From assembly GCF_000495835.1 (NCBI RefSeq), contig NZ_AWGC01000020.1:1-64000 (forward strand): 64,000 bases of DNA. Direction: 5' to 3'. Made by a program: the position numbers and the translations under genes. Origin of the DNA: Asticcacaulis sp. AC402 (GTDB lineage Bacteria > Pseudomonadota > Alphaproteobacteria > Caulobacterales > Caulobacteraceae). Shown piece after piece: positions 16,644 to 24,865 of this stretch. Positions within the stretch are counted from its first letter, which is position 1; each line of letters starts with the position of its first letter. Under the pieces are notes generated by a model. The model did not search any database, was not told the origin of the DNA, and saw only the letters and a program-made list of their open reading frames with translations.

Positions 16644-16991
16644 ATGACTATCGCCGATATCGCCGTCCTGATCGTGGCGGCGTTGCACGCCGTCTTCCTG
16701 GTGCTGGAGATGTTCCTGTGGAACACACCGTTCGGCCGCAAGACCTTCGGCCTGACGCCGGAGTTTGCGACCCAGTCGGCCAAGCTGGCCGCCAACCAGG
16801 GGCTCTATAATGGCTTCCTGGCGGTCGGCCTGGTGCTGGCCGTGGTAACGCATGACTTTCATGCCAAGATCTTCCTGCTGGGCTGTGTCATCGTCGCCGG
16901 CCTCTACGGCGGGTTTACGGTCAAGAAGTCGATCCTGGTCATCCAGGCCCTGCCGGCGCTGATCGCCCTGGTGCTGCTTCACTTTCCGTGA
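16644..16991 (+). CDS. DUF1304 family membrane protein
   Basis: A 115-residue protein with four probable membrane helices, at about 3-23, 52-70, 75-92 and 95-113. The pattern ALHAVFLVLEMFLWNTP, followed by AANQGLYNGFLAVGL, is typical of DUF1304 proteins, whose role is unknown. The N-terminal EMFLW segment is among the conserved parts of that family. It starts four bases after the peptidase stop and its own stop overlaps the GTG start of the methyltransferase gene (GTGA). The tight packing from 14711 to 18186 indicates one operon of four genes. Confidence 0.85.
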   Translation: MTIADIAVLIVAALHAVFLVLEMFLWNTPFGRKTFGLTPEFATQSAKLAANQGLYNGFLAVGLVLAVVTHDFHAKIFLLGCVIVAGLYGGFTVKKSILVIQALPALIALVLLHFP

Positions 16992-17587
16992 GCGCCGCCG
17001 ATGCCATCATAGACCTGTACGACCGGCGCGCCTGTGACTGGGACGCCGACCGTGGTCGCGACCTGTTTGAGCGGCCGTGGCTGGAGCGATTTGCCGCCTT
17101 GTTGCCACCGGGCGGTACCGTGCTCGATATCGGCTGCGGGGCAGGGGATCCGATCGCGCGACATTTCCTGAACGCGGGATATGAGATTACGGGTGTGGAT
17201 TCGGGCGCCGGTATGATCGCCATTTGCCGTGAGAAGTTTCCCACCGCTGCATGGATCGTAAGCGACATGCGTGAACTCGATCTCGGCAAGGCTTTTGATG
17301 GTATCCTGGCGTGGCACAGTCTTTTCCACCTGACGCCGGAAGACCAGGTGCGCATGTTTCCCATATTTCGGAAGCACGCCCGGCCGGGCACCGCGCTGAT
17401 GTTCACCTCTGGTATTTTGCACGGCGATCATGTCGGCGAATGGCGTGGTGAACCGCTGTATCACGGCAGCCTGGACGAGGACGTGTACCGTCGTCTGCTG
17501 GATGAAAACGGCTTTGATCTGGTCCACCATATTGCTGGTGATGCCGACTGCGGCAATGCCAATATATGGCTTTGTCGCGCCAGATGA
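16988..17587 (+). CDS. SAM-dependent methyltransferase, class I
   Basis: A 199-residue class I methyltransferase with VLDIGCGAGDPIARHFL as the SAM-binding loop, ITGVDSGAGMI as the acidic strand end, and AWHSLFHLTPEDQ as the motif IV region. GTG 16988 overlaps the stop of the DUF1304 gene by four bases, and its own stop overlaps the ATG of the pseudouridine synthase gene by four, so translation is probably coupled. The acceptor cannot be inferred; the family includes small-molecule and trans-aconitate-type enzymes. Confidence 0.85.
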   Translation: MSAADAIIDLYDRRACDWDADRGRDLFERPWLERFAALLPPGGTVLDIGCGAGDPIARHFLNAGYEITGVDSGAGMIAICREKFPTAAWIVSDMRELDLGKAFDGILAWHSLFHLTPEDQVRMFPIFRKHARPGTALMFTSGILHGDHVGEWRGEPLYHGSLDEDVYRRLLDENGFDLVHHIAGDADCGNANIWLCRAR

Positions 17588-18186
17588 TCGTTTATGCCGA
17601 CGAAGCCGTGGTGGTCGCCGACAAGCCGGCGGGCCTCCTCAGTGTGCCGGGCCGGGGTCCGGATAAACAGGATTGCCTGGTCTCTCGGGTGCGGGAGATC
17701 TACCCGGATGCGCTGACGGTCCACCGCCTCGATATGGCCACATCTGGCCTGATCGTGCTGGGCCGTGGGCCCGATGCCCAGCGCGCCCTGTCAAAGGCCT
17801 TCGAAAACCGCCGGACAGAAAAACTCTATGTTGCTGTCGTTCATGGCAGCGCGCCCGATGAAGGCGAAGTCGACTTGCCGCTGATCACCGACTGGCCCAA
17901 CCGCCCGCGCCAGAAGGTCGACTACGACATCGGCAAGCCGTCGCTTACCCGCTATCGTACCTTAAGCCGCGACGACACGACCTCCCGCGTTGAACTGGAA
18001 CCGGTGACGGGCCGTTCGCATCAGTTGCGCGTGCATATGCTGGCCATCGGCCATCCGATTGTCGGCGATGAATTCTATTGCCAGGATATCCCCGCGCCAC
18101 GCCTGCTGCTGCATGCCGAACATCTGGCCGTGCCGCATCCGCTGACCGGCGAGATGACCTACTGCCATAGCCCGGCACCGTTTTAA
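17584..18186 (+). CDS. RluA family RNA pseudouridine synthase
   Basis: A 200-residue enzyme of the RluA branch, which isomerises uridine to pseudouridine in rRNA or tRNA. The catalytic Asp50 sits in HRLDMATSGL; DKPAGLLSVPG near 13-23 and GRSHQLRVHMLAIGHPIVGD toward the end are further family motifs. There is no S4 domain, so it resembles the short RluA rather than RluC or RluD. ATG 17584 is chosen over ATG 17566 because it overlaps the upstream stop (ATGA). The exact target base cannot be assigned from sequence. Confidence 0.88.
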   Translation: MIVYADEAVVVADKPAGLLSVPGRGPDKQDCLVSRVREIYPDALTVHRLDMATSGLIVLGRGPDAQRALSKAFENRRTEKLYVAVVHGSAPDEGEVDLPLITDWPNRPRQKVDYDIGKPSLTRYRTLSRDDTTSRVELEPVTGRSHQLRVHMLAIGHPIVGDEFYCQDIPAPRLLLHAEHLAVPHPLTGEMTYCHSPAPF

Positions 18187-18190
18187 ATTA

Positions 18191-18220
18191 CCTCTCCCCG
18201 TTGTCTTCTACGGGGAGAGG
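18191..18220 (+). repeat. Perfect hairpin, dispersed intergenic type
   Basis: A ten-base perfect stem (CCTCTCCCCG / CGGGGAGAGG) with a ten-base loop lies five bases after the pseudouridine synthase stop. The following GGGTGAGGGGCC-like stretch is the sort seen at many intergenic sites in alphaproteobacteria. It can act as a transcription end or mRNA 3'-end stabiliser. Confidence 0.6.
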
Positions 18221-18303
18221 ACGAAAGCCGAGCGAAGCGTGGGCGATCGGGTGAGGGGCCTTCGGAAGACGTCAAAGCACCAGCCGGTACAACAGACCCT
18301 CAT

Positions 18304-18342
18304 CAAAAACAACCCGGCGACTCGCCCCGCCGGGTCAGTTTT
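18304..18342. terminator. Bidirectional terminator between convergent genes
   Basis: Stem ACCCGGCG (18312-18319) pairs with CGCCGGGT (18328-18335). On the plus side it is followed by CAGTTTT; on the minus side by TTGTTTTTG. It lies between the convergent operons ending at 18186 and 18364, so it can stop both, but the minus-strand T run is better. Confidence 0.7.
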
Positions 18343-18363
18343 CAAGGACCTGGGAGCCGATCC

Positions 18364-19110
18364 TCAGAAGGTCGTGCGGCCGCCCGAGGTGTCGAACGTC
18401 GACGCCGTCGTGAACGAGCACTCTTCGGAGGCCATGAAACACACGGTCGCAGCGCTCTCATCGACGATACCCAGACGGCCCATCGGAATTTTCGAGCGCA
18501 TGTAGTCTACCTGGCTCGGCGGCAGTTGCGCCAGGATCGGCGATTCAAACGTCGCCGGGGTCAGGGCATTGACGATGACGCCCTTGGTCGCCAGTTCCTT
18601 GCCCAGCGACTTGGTAAGGCCGATCACGCCGGCCTTTGATGCTGAATAGGCCGAAGCGTTCGGATTGCCTTCCTTGCCGGCCACCGAGGCGACATTGACG
18701 ATACGGCCGTAGCCGTTATCGAGCAGGAACGGAATGACTTCGCGGCAGCAATAGAACAGGCCGTTCAGATTGATGTCCATGACTTTTTGCCACGAGTCGA
18801 GCGGGAACTCCCACAGCGGCACGGTGGCGCCAGTGATGCCGGCCGAATTGATCAGGATGTCGATCTTGCCCAGGATCTCGTGACTGGCCTTGGCAGCGGC
18901 CGCCACCGAAGCATGGTCCGATACGTCCACGGCAACGACACCGACGGCCCCGGTCTCGACCCTCGCGGTTTCCAGCGCGTCAGGATTCAGGTCCCACAAC
19001 ACGACCTTGCCGCCTTCGGCCGTGATACGCGCGGCCGCGGCCTTGCCCAGGCCCGAACCGCCGCCGGTGATGATAGCGCCGCGGCCCGCAAAACGTCCGG
19101 CGTAAATCAT
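18364..19110 (-). CDS. SDR oxidoreductase, probable L-2-keto-3-deoxyrhamnonate 4-dehydrogenase
   Basis: A 248-residue short-chain dehydrogenase. It has the NAD-binding TGGGSGLGK, NSAG at about 88-91, the catalytic Ser in VNVASVAG and YSASK. It most likely oxidises 2-keto-3-deoxy-L-rhamnonate (or the fuconate analogue) to the 2,4-diketo acid, the LRA5 step of the diketo-hydrolase L-rhamnose pathway. This is inferred from its place directly downstream of the FAH-family hydrolase (start and stop overlap by four bases, ATGA) and of L-rhamnonate dehydratase. The C-terminus FDTSGGRTTF is typical of sugar-acid SDRs. Confidence 0.85.
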   Translation of the reverse strand: MIYAGRFAGRGAIITGGGSGLGKAAAARITAEGGKVVLWDLNPDALETARVETGAVGVVAVDVSDHASVAAAAKASHEILGKIDILINSAGITGATVPLWEFPLDSWQKVMDINLNGLFYCCREVIPFLLDNGYGRIVNVASVAGKEGNPNASAYSASKAGVIGLTKSLGKELATKGVIVNALTPATFESPILAQLPPSQVDYMRSKIPMGRLGIVDESAATVCFMASEECSFTTASTFDTSGGRTTF

Positions 19111-19979
19111 GCCAGGATCTCCAGGCCTGCCAGCGAAAACGGCACCACAGTCTGGCGCTGCTCTCCCAGTTTCGAGATCCCCAGATGCATGGTGTCGCCG
19201 GCGTTGAGATAGATGGGCGTGGGCTTCTTGCCTTCGCCGACGCCAGGTGGTGTGCCGGTGATGACCAGGTCGCCCGGTTGAAGGGTGATAAAGCGCGAGA
19301 TGTACGAGATGCAGTGGGCGACATTGAAGATCAGAGTCTTCGTGTTGCCCGTTTGCATGCGGCTACCGTTGACGTTCAGGAACATGTCGAGGTTATGGAC
19401 GTCGCCGACTTCATCGGGTGTTACCAGCCACGGGCCTGTTGGCGCAAAGGTGTCGCAGCCCTTGCCTTTGACCCACTGGGTGCCACGTTCCTTCTGGAAG
19501 GCACGTTCCGACACGTCGTTGACCAGGACGTAGCCGGCGACGTGCGACAGGGCCTCGGACTCTTCGACATAGCGGCAGGTCTTGCCGATGATCAGGCCCA
19601 GTTCGACTTCCCAGTCCAGCTTGGTGGCGTCGCGCGGCTTCATGACGTCGTCATTGGGGCCAGTCAGCGAGGTGATCGCCTTGGTGAAGAAGATCGGTTC
19701 GGGCGGGACGGGCAGGTTGGATTCGGCAGCGTGGTCGGCATAGTTCAGCCCGACGGCGATGATCTTGCCGATATTGTTGACCGGCACGCCGTAGCGCGGC
19801 GCACCCGAAACGACGGGCAGGGCGGCGATATCGAGCGCTGTGAGTTTCGCCAGTTGTGACAGGCGCACGGTGTCCGGGGTCAGGTCGGAGATCACGCCCG
19901 ACAGGTCGCGGATGTGGCCGTCGGAATCGACGAGGCCGGGTTTTTCGGAGCCCTTGGGGCCATAGCGGCAGAGTTTCAT
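19107..19979 (-). CDS. Fumarylacetoacetate hydrolase family, probable 2,4-diketo-3-deoxy-L-rhamnonate hydrolase
   Basis: A 290-residue FAH-family enzyme. Residues about 70-280 form the catalytic domain: GLNYADHA, FFTKAITSLTGPND, the metal-binding DWEVELGLIIG and ITGTPPGVG. The N-terminal 65 residues (MKLCRYGPKG, GLVDSDG) match the small cap domain. In the LRA5/LRA6 route it would cleave the diketo acid to pyruvate and L-lactate. The start at 19979 gives the usual family length. It lies in the order dehydratase, hydrolase, dehydrogenase on the minus strand, separated from the dehydratase by 160 bases holding an inverted repeat. Confidence 0.88.
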   Translation of the reverse strand: MKLCRYGPKGSEKPGLVDSDGHIRDLSGVISDLTPDTVRLSQLAKLTALDIAALPVVSGAPRYGVPVNNIGKIIAVGLNYADHAAESNLPVPPEPIFFTKAITSLTGPNDDVMKPRDATKLDWEVELGLIIGKTCRYVEESEALSHVAGYVLVNDVSERAFQKERGTQWVKGKGCDTFAPTGPWLVTPDEVGDVHNLDMFLNVNGSRMQTGNTKTLIFNVAHCISYISRFITLQPGDLVITGTPPGVGEGKKPTPIYLNAGDTMHLGISKLGEQRQTVVPFSLAGLEILA

Positions 19980-20003
19980 GGAAGTCGTCCTTAGGAAAGA
20001 TGT

Positions 20004-20137
20004 TTGAACCACGAACCGCACGAACGGACACGAACAAGAAGGAAAGTTCGCGCGAAGCGCCTTCATGTGTCGAATTCCCTGCGGGCGGTAGGCGCGTGCC
20101 TTCGTTCGTGTCTGTTCGTGTGGTTCGTGGTTGAATC
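20004..20137. repeat. Imperfect inverted repeat between hydrolase and dehydratase genes
   Basis: The left arm, about 20004-20038, contains AACCACGAACCGCACGAACG and related GAAC units; the right arm, 20101-20137, is nearly its reverse complement (TTCGTGTCTGTTCGTGTGG). The arms are about 35 bases with a 62-base spacer. The internal CACGAAC/GAACCACG repeats look like a dispersed intergenic element. As RNA the arms would form a long stem inside the rhamnose catabolic transcript, which could shield the upstream dehydratase message or reduce the downstream genes. Confidence 0.65.
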
Positions 20138-20138
20138 C

Positions 20139-21338
20139 TTAATGCATATACGGGCGGTACAGCTTGACGTCCGGATTGAGCTCAACGCCGAAGCCGGGCT
20201 TGTCCAGTGCCGAAACATTGAGGCGGCCATTGACCGGTACAGGTTCACCAAGCAACTGCGGATGGAACATCGGCGCGACGTGGTCGGCCTTGGGCGCCAT
20301 CATCAGGAACTCGGCGAACGGCGAGTTGTGGCGCGTAATGACGAAGTGATACGAGTAAACCGACGAACCATGCGGTACGACCATGATGCCGCGCGCATCG
20401 GCCATCGCCGAAATCTTGAGCAATTCGGTCACGCCGCCGCACCAGCCGACATCGGGCTGGATCAGGTCGCAGCAGTCCATCTCCATCAGCATGCGGAAGC
20501 CCCAGCGGGTGGCCTCGTGCTCGCCGGTGGTGACCAGCATGCCGGCTGGGACATTCTTCTTGAGCTGGGCATAGCCCCAGTAATCATCCGGTGAAATGGC
20601 TTCTTCGATCCACTTCAGGCCATGCGGCGCGCAGGCGTGGGCCAGCCGGGTGGCGTAGTTCACGTCCAGCGCCATCCAGCAGTCGTACATCAGCCAGAAG
20701 TCGTCGCCGCATTTCGCCCGCATGTCGGCAAGAAGCTCGACATTCTTCTTCAGGCCTTCATCGCCTTCCACAGGTCCGTGTAACAGCGGGAGTTTGCCGC
20801 CGATAAAGCCCATCTGCCTGGCGAGATCCGGCCGGGCGCCCGTTGCGTAAAACTGAAGTTCGTCGCGTACGGCGCCGCCCAGCATGTGATAGACGGGTTC
20901 GCCGCGCAGGCGCCCCATCAGGTCCCATAGCGCCAGGTCAACGCCGGAGATGGCGTTGACCACAATCCCTTTGCGGCCGTAATATTGCGACGCGAAATAC
21001 ATCTGGTCCCAGATGGTCTCATAGTCGAACGGGCATCTTCCTTCCAGGAAACGGGCAAAGTGCTTTTCGACCATATAGGCGGCCGGCTCACCGCCGGTTG
21101 TCACGGCAAAACCGGTGGTGCCGTCTTCGCATTCGATCTCGACCACCAGCGTGCCGAGGACGTTGATGCCAAAGGACTTGCGGCTCTGGCGGTATTGCGG
21201 ATAACGGCCCATGGAGGTGGCGATGTGGTTGTCTATCCAGTGCCCTTCGCCCTGGTCGTGATAGTCGGCTCCGCCACCGCCTTCACCACCTTTGATCACA
21301 GATGCGCGAATTTGCTTGATTTTAGAATATTTTGACAT
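20139..21338 (-). CDS. rhmD: L-rhamnonate dehydratase
   Basis: A 399-residue enolase-superfamily enzyme that dehydrates L-rhamnonate to 2-keto-3-deoxy-L-rhamnonate. It matches Escherichia coli RhmD (YfaW) in many blocks from memory: [51 protein letters not shown] and the ending [23 protein letters not shown]. Metal ligands are the acids in LMYDCWM, WIEEAI and TTGEHE, and the general base is the His in VVPHGSS. ATG 21338 has GGTGAG seven bases upstream. It is divergent from the IclR gene across a 75-base region and is the first gene of the minus-strand catabolic operon. Confidence 0.95.
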   Translation of the reverse strand: MSKYSKIKQIRASVIKGGEGGGGADYHDQGEGHWIDNHIATSMGRYPQYRQSRKSFGINVLGTLVVEIECEDGTTGFAVTTGGEPAAYMVEKHFARFLEGRCPFDYETIWDQMYFASQYYGRKGIVVNAISGVDLALWDLMGRLRGEPVYHMLGGAVRDELQFYATGARPDLARQMGFIGGKLPLLHGPVEGDEGLKKNVELLADMRAKCGDDFWLMYDCWMALDVNYATRLAHACAPHGLKWIEEAISPDDYWGYAQLKKNVPAGMLVTTGEHEATRWGFRMLMEMDCCDLIQPDVGWCGGVTELLKISAMADARGIMVVPHGSSVYSYHFVITRHNSPFAEFLMMAPKADHVAPMFHPQLLGEPVPVNGRLNVSALDKPGFGVELNPDVKLYRPYMH

Positions 21339-21413
21339 AGTCTCACCATTTGGGACATTTTTTGGGGATTCGGCCTTCTTTTCGTCCCACAATTTACATT
21401 TGAGTTCTAAAGA
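21339..21413. promoter_or_regulatory. Divergent promoter and operator region between rhmD and the IclR gene
   Basis: The whole 75-base intergenic space must hold both promoters. An inverted repeat TGGGAC (21351-21356) and GTCCCA (21384-21389), centred 19 bases from the middle of each arm, is a candidate operator for the adjacent IclR protein. I could not define -35 and -10 boxes with confidence. Confidence 0.4.
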
Positions 21414-22235
21414 ATGAAACCAGCAGCGTCAACGGCGATTTTGCCCGAAGGAGGCGACGAGGGCAGCGGTCCGAAGACCCTGGCCGGTGCGCAAACGCTT
21501 GTCCGCGGCCTGGACGTACTGATGGCGGTTGCCGACAGCGGCAAGACCTTGCCGGAGCTCTCCGAAGCCCTGGGCCTGACCCGCTCGACCACGCACCGCC
21601 TGGCCACCACCTTGGTCGAGCAGCGCTTTTTGAACTTCACACCGCGCGTGGGTTATAGTCTCGGGCCGCGTCTGCTGGAACTGGGTTATCTGGCTTCGCG
21701 CCAGATGAACCTGGCCCGTGTCGCCCATGACGACCTGGTCAACCTGGCCAAGCAGACCGGCGATACGGTGCACCTCGGCATTCTCGATAACGGCCGGGCG
21801 CTCTATCTCGACAAGGTGCTGGGCACGCGACGGATCGAGATCAGTTCGCGCATCGGCGAACGCCAGCCCTTGCGTTCGACGGGTATCGGCAAGGCGCTTT
21901 TGCTCGACGAGCCGGAAAGTGCCTTACGCGCTCTCTACGCCCGCGAAGCCCGCGACTATCCCGGTTATGGTGTGGCGGAAGGCGAATGGCTGGACCGCAT
22001 GCGCAGCTACTCCCAGGGCGGTTATGCTCTCGATCTGGAAGAAAACGAAGACCGGATCCGCTGCGTCGCAGCCCCTATCCGCGACGCCGCCAACCGCATC
22101 ATCGGGTCGATAAGCGTGTCTTCGGCGGCGCAATATATGAACGACGTCCGCATGAAGGCCCTGACACAGGATGTCCTGACCGCCGTGCGCGCCATCTCCG
22201 CCGAGTTCGGCTGGAACGAGAAACATTTAAAGTAA
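21414..22235 (+). CDS. IclR family transcriptional regulator
   Basis: A 273-residue IclR-type regulator. The N-terminal winged helix-turn-helix is at about 24-85 ([19 protein letters not shown] as recognition region), and the effector-binding domain follows, with [32 protein letters not shown] and [18 protein letters not shown]. It is divergent from rhmD and 14 bases upstream of the rhamnose dehydrogenase gene, so it probably controls both halves of the pathway in response to a sugar acid or keto acid. The effector is inferred, not visible. Confidence 0.9.
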   Translation: MKPAASTAILPEGGDEGSGPKTLAGAQTLVRGLDVLMAVADSGKTLPELSEALGLTRSTTHRLATTLVEQRFLNFTPRVGYSLGPRLLELGYLASRQMNLARVAHDDLVNLAKQTGDTVHLGILDNGRALYLDKVLGTRRIEISSRIGERQPLRSTGIGKALLLDEPESALRALYAREARDYPGYGVAEGEWLDRMRSYSQGGYALDLEENEDRIRCVAAPIRDAANRIIGSISVSSAAQYMNDVRMKALTQDVLTAVRAISAEFGWNEKHLK

Positions 22236-22249
22236 GCGGGGAAGCAAAA

Positions 22250-23011
22250 ATGCTTTTGGAAGGACAAAAAGTTCTGATCACGGGAGCGTCGCGCGGTATC
22301 GGGCGGGCGACAGCGGTCATGTGCGCGCGCCATGGTGCCGATATCGGTCTCAACGTCTATCGGGACCCGGACGCCACCGCCGAAGTGGTAGCCGAGATCG
22401 AGGCCCTGGGGCGCAAGGCGTTCGTCTATGACGGCGATGTTGCCGATGCCGATTCGGCGCCGGCGTTTGTTAAGGGCGCGGCCAAGGCGCTGGGTGGGGT
22501 TACGGCTTTCGTGTCCAATGCCGGCATCTGCCCGTTCCACAGCTTCCTCGACATGCCGCAGGACGTCTTTCTGCGCACGCTGAACGTCAACTACAGCGGC
22601 GCCTATTACATGTGCCAGGCAGCGGCCAACCAGATGGTCGCACAGGGGCAGGGTGGCTCCATCATCGCCGTCTCATCGATCTCGGCCCTGGTCGGCGGCG
22701 AGATGCAAACGCACTACACCCCGACCAAGGCCGGGGTGCATTCGCTGATGCAGTCCACTGCGATCGCCCTGGGCCGCTATGGCATTCGCTGCAACTCGGT
22801 CATGCCGGGCACTGTGGCCACCGACATCAACAAGGACGACCTGGCCGACCCCGCCAAGCGCGAATACATGGAAAAGCGCATCCCGCTCGGGCGCCTGGGC
22901 CATCCGGATGACATCGCCAAGGTGGTGGTGTTTCTGGCATCCGACCTCAGCGGCTATGTCACCGGCGCCTCGGTGCTGACCGACGGCGGGCTGTTCGTGA
23001 ACCTGCAATAG
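22250..23011 (+). CDS. L-rhamnose 1-dehydrogenase (SDR family)
   Basis: A 253-residue short-chain dehydrogenase that oxidises L-rhamnose to L-rhamnono-lactone, the LRA1 step. It has TGASRGIGR, SNAGICPFHSFLDMP, AVSSISALVGG with the catalytic Ser, MQTHYTPTKAG with Tyr and Lys, and the ending LTDGGLFVNLQ. These stretches match Azotobacter vinelandii L-rhamnose dehydrogenase from memory, much more closely than general SDRs do. ATG 22250 follows GGGGAAGC. It lies 14 bases after the IclR gene, so the regulator and first enzyme are probably co-transcribed. Confidence 0.92.
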   Translation: MLLEGQKVLITGASRGIGRATAVMCARHGADIGLNVYRDPDATAEVVAEIEALGRKAFVYDGDVADADSAPAFVKGAAKALGGVTAFVSNAGICPFHSFLDMPQDVFLRTLNVNYSGAYYMCQAAANQMVAQGQGGSIIAVSSISALVGGEMQTHYTPTKAGVHSLMQSTAIALGRYGIRCNSVMPGTVATDINKDDLADPAKREYMEKRIPLGRLGHPDDIAKVVVFLASDLSGYVTGASVLTDGGLFVNLQ

Positions 23012-23124
23012 GCTTGGCTGTTACGCTCAAAGCCTTCGGGCGAAACCCTTCGTAGGTCTATAGCCAGACCGCTGACGGATCACTACAGAGGAAAGGCGTG
23101 CCCCCCTCTTCAAGAGACGCCTTA

Positions 23125-24093
23125 ATGCCCAAGCCGAAGATCCTGATCACCCGTCCCTGGCCTTCCGGCGCACAAGCCTATTTGCAGGCGCGCTACGACG
23201 TCACCGTCAATGATGCCGCCCCCTTGACGCCGGCCCAGCTCGGCGAAGCGATGACGCAGTATGATGCTCTGTGTCCGACCGTCACCGACAAGCTGACGGC
23301 CGAAGTCTTCGCCACGCCTGATGCCCGGGTGAAGATGATCGGCAATTTCGGTGCTGGCTATGAACATATCGACATCGCTGCCGCCACGTCCGCCGGCATC
23401 ACCGTCTCCAACACACCGGACGTCCTGACCGAGGCCACGGCCGACATCGCTTTGATGCTGATGCTGATGGCGTCGCGCCGCGCCTCCGAGGCCGAACGGC
23501 AGCTGCGCGGCGGCGGCTGGAAGGGCTGGGGTGCCACTGCCCTGATGGGCCAGTCGCTGCAGGGCAAGACCCTGGGCCTGGTCGGGTTCGGCCGCATCGC
23601 CCAGGCGACGGCCTGCAAGGCGCACACGGCGCTCAATATGAAGATCGCCTATTTCAGTCGCCGCCGGGCCGCGCCGGAAACAGAAGCCACCTACAACGCC
23701 CGCTATGTCGCGTCCCTGGACGAACTGGCGGCGCAGGCGGACGTGCTGTCGCTGCACACGCCAGGCGGGCCGGACACCCACCATATGGTGAACCACCGCC
23801 TGCTCAATCTGATGAAGCCTTCGGCCATACTGATCAATACGGCGCGCGGGTCAGTGGTCAAGGAAGACGACCTGGCCCAGGCCCTGGCTGCCGGCACCAT
23901 CTGGGCGGCCGGCCTCGACGTCTACGAACGCGAGCCGGTGGTCAACGCGGCACTGCTGCCGCTGAATAATGCCGTCCTGCTGCCGCACCTGGGCTCGGCG
24001 ACAGTGGAAACGCGTGAGGCCATGGGCATGCGCGCGGCGCGCAATGTCGATCAGTTTTTTGCCGGAGAGACGGTCGGTGACCGGGTCGCTTGA
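23125..24093 (+). CDS. D-2-hydroxyacid dehydrogenase (glyoxylate/hydroxypyruvate reductase type)
   Basis: A 322-residue NAD(P)-dependent dehydrogenase. It has the substrate domain with IGNFGAGYEHIDI, the Rossmann loop GLVGFGRIAQA, and the catalytic Arg in NTARGSVV, Glu in YEREPVV and His in LLPHLGSA. It should reduce glyoxylate or hydroxypyruvate. The start is ambiguous: GTG 23098 has an ideal GAGGAAAGG upstream and would add nine residues, but ATG 23125 matches the usual family N-terminus (PKILITRPWP). The next gene, a glycerate-kinase-type protein, overlaps by 17 bases, which supports hydroxypyruvate to D-glycerate as the role. Confidence 0.88.
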   Translation: MPKPKILITRPWPSGAQAYLQARYDVTVNDAAPLTPAQLGEAMTQYDALCPTVTDKLTAEVFATPDARVKMIGNFGAGYEHIDIAAATSAGITVSNTPDVLTEATADIALMLMLMASRRASEAERQLRGGGWKGWGATALMGQSLQGKTLGLVGFGRIAQATACKAHTALNMKIAYFSRRRAAPETEATYNARYVASLDELAAQADVLSLHTPGGPDTHHMVNHRLLNLMKPSAILINTARGSVVKEDDLAQALAAGTIWAAGLDVYEREPVVNAALLPLNNAVLLPHLGSATVETREAMGMRAARNVDQFFAGETVGDRVA

Positions 24094-24865
24094 GCGTGTC
24101 CATGCCTCAGTCGTCCTGTGGAGCACGCCGGGACGGCCGTTCGTCCTGGGACTTTGCGGCGCCCAGGGTTCGGGGAAATCGACCCTGTCCGTCGCCCTCA
24201 AGCAAAGATTGGAAGGCGAGGGGGCCAAGGTTGCTCTGATCTCGCTTGATGATCTGTACCTGGCACCGCAAGATCGGCCGGTCGCTATCCATCCCCTGTT
24301 TGCCACCCGCGGCGTGCCGGGCACGCATGATGTGGCCCTGGGAGTGCAGGTGTTCGACGATCTGATCGCCGGGCGTGAAACCGCTCTGCCGCGCTTCGAC
24401 AAGGCCAGTGACAGTCCGTTTGCGCGCGAAGTCTGGCCTGTGGTGACGGCGCCGGACGTGATCATCTTTGAGGGCTGGTGTGTCGGAGCACAATCCCAGT
24501 TCGACGGCGAACTGAGCGCTGCGGTCAATGCGCTGGAACGCGATGAAGACCCCGACGGAGTGTGGCGGCGCCACGTCAAGGCTCAGTTGGACGGGCCTTA
24601 CCGCGACCTGTTCCGTCGAATCGACCGCCTGGTGCTGCTGGCGGCCCCCGGTTTCGAGGTCGTCCAGTCGTGGCGGACGCAGCAGGAACACGACCTGTCC
24701 CGCATGTTGGAAAACGAAGGCCGAAGCGGCAGAAAAGTCATGGCCGACGCTGAGATTGCGCGTTTTATCCAACACTATGAACGGCTTACACGCTATATCC
24801 TGCGCGAGATGCCGGGACGGGCCGATCTGACCCTGCATCTGGATGCCGACAGGGGTTTGCTATGA
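24077..24865 (+). CDS. P-loop kinase, probable D-glycerate 3-kinase (plant GLYK type)
   Basis: A 262-residue P-loop kinase. Walker [10 protein letters not shown] is at 28-36; [36 protein letters not shown] and [10 protein letters not shown] follow, as in the plant GLYK and yeast YGR205W group of the phosphoribulokinase/uridine kinase fold. These enzymes make 3-phosphoglycerate from D-glycerate. GTG 24077 is inferred as start because it yields the normal N-terminus; it overlaps the reductase gene by 17 bases. The stop overlaps the lldD start by four bases. The pairing with the reductase supports glycerate as substrate. Confidence 0.82.
   Translation: MTGSLERVHASVVLWSTPGRPFVLGLCGAQGSGKSTLSVALKQRLEGEGAKVALISLDDLYLAPQDRPVAIHPLFATRGVPGTHDVALGVQVFDDLIAGRETALPRFDKASDSPFAREVWPVVTAPDVIIFEGWCVGAQSQFDGELSAAVNALERDEDPDGVWRRHVKAQLDGPYRDLFRRIDRLVLLAAPGFEVVQSWRTQQEHDLSRMLENEGRSGRKVMADAEIARFIQHYERLTRYILREMPGRADLTLHLDADRGLL

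Noticed and set aside
15458-16795. A 445-residue minus-strand frame opposite the S9 peptidase
   Set aside because: The peptidase has a complete triad and signal peptide on the other strand; this frame has no protein-like motif.
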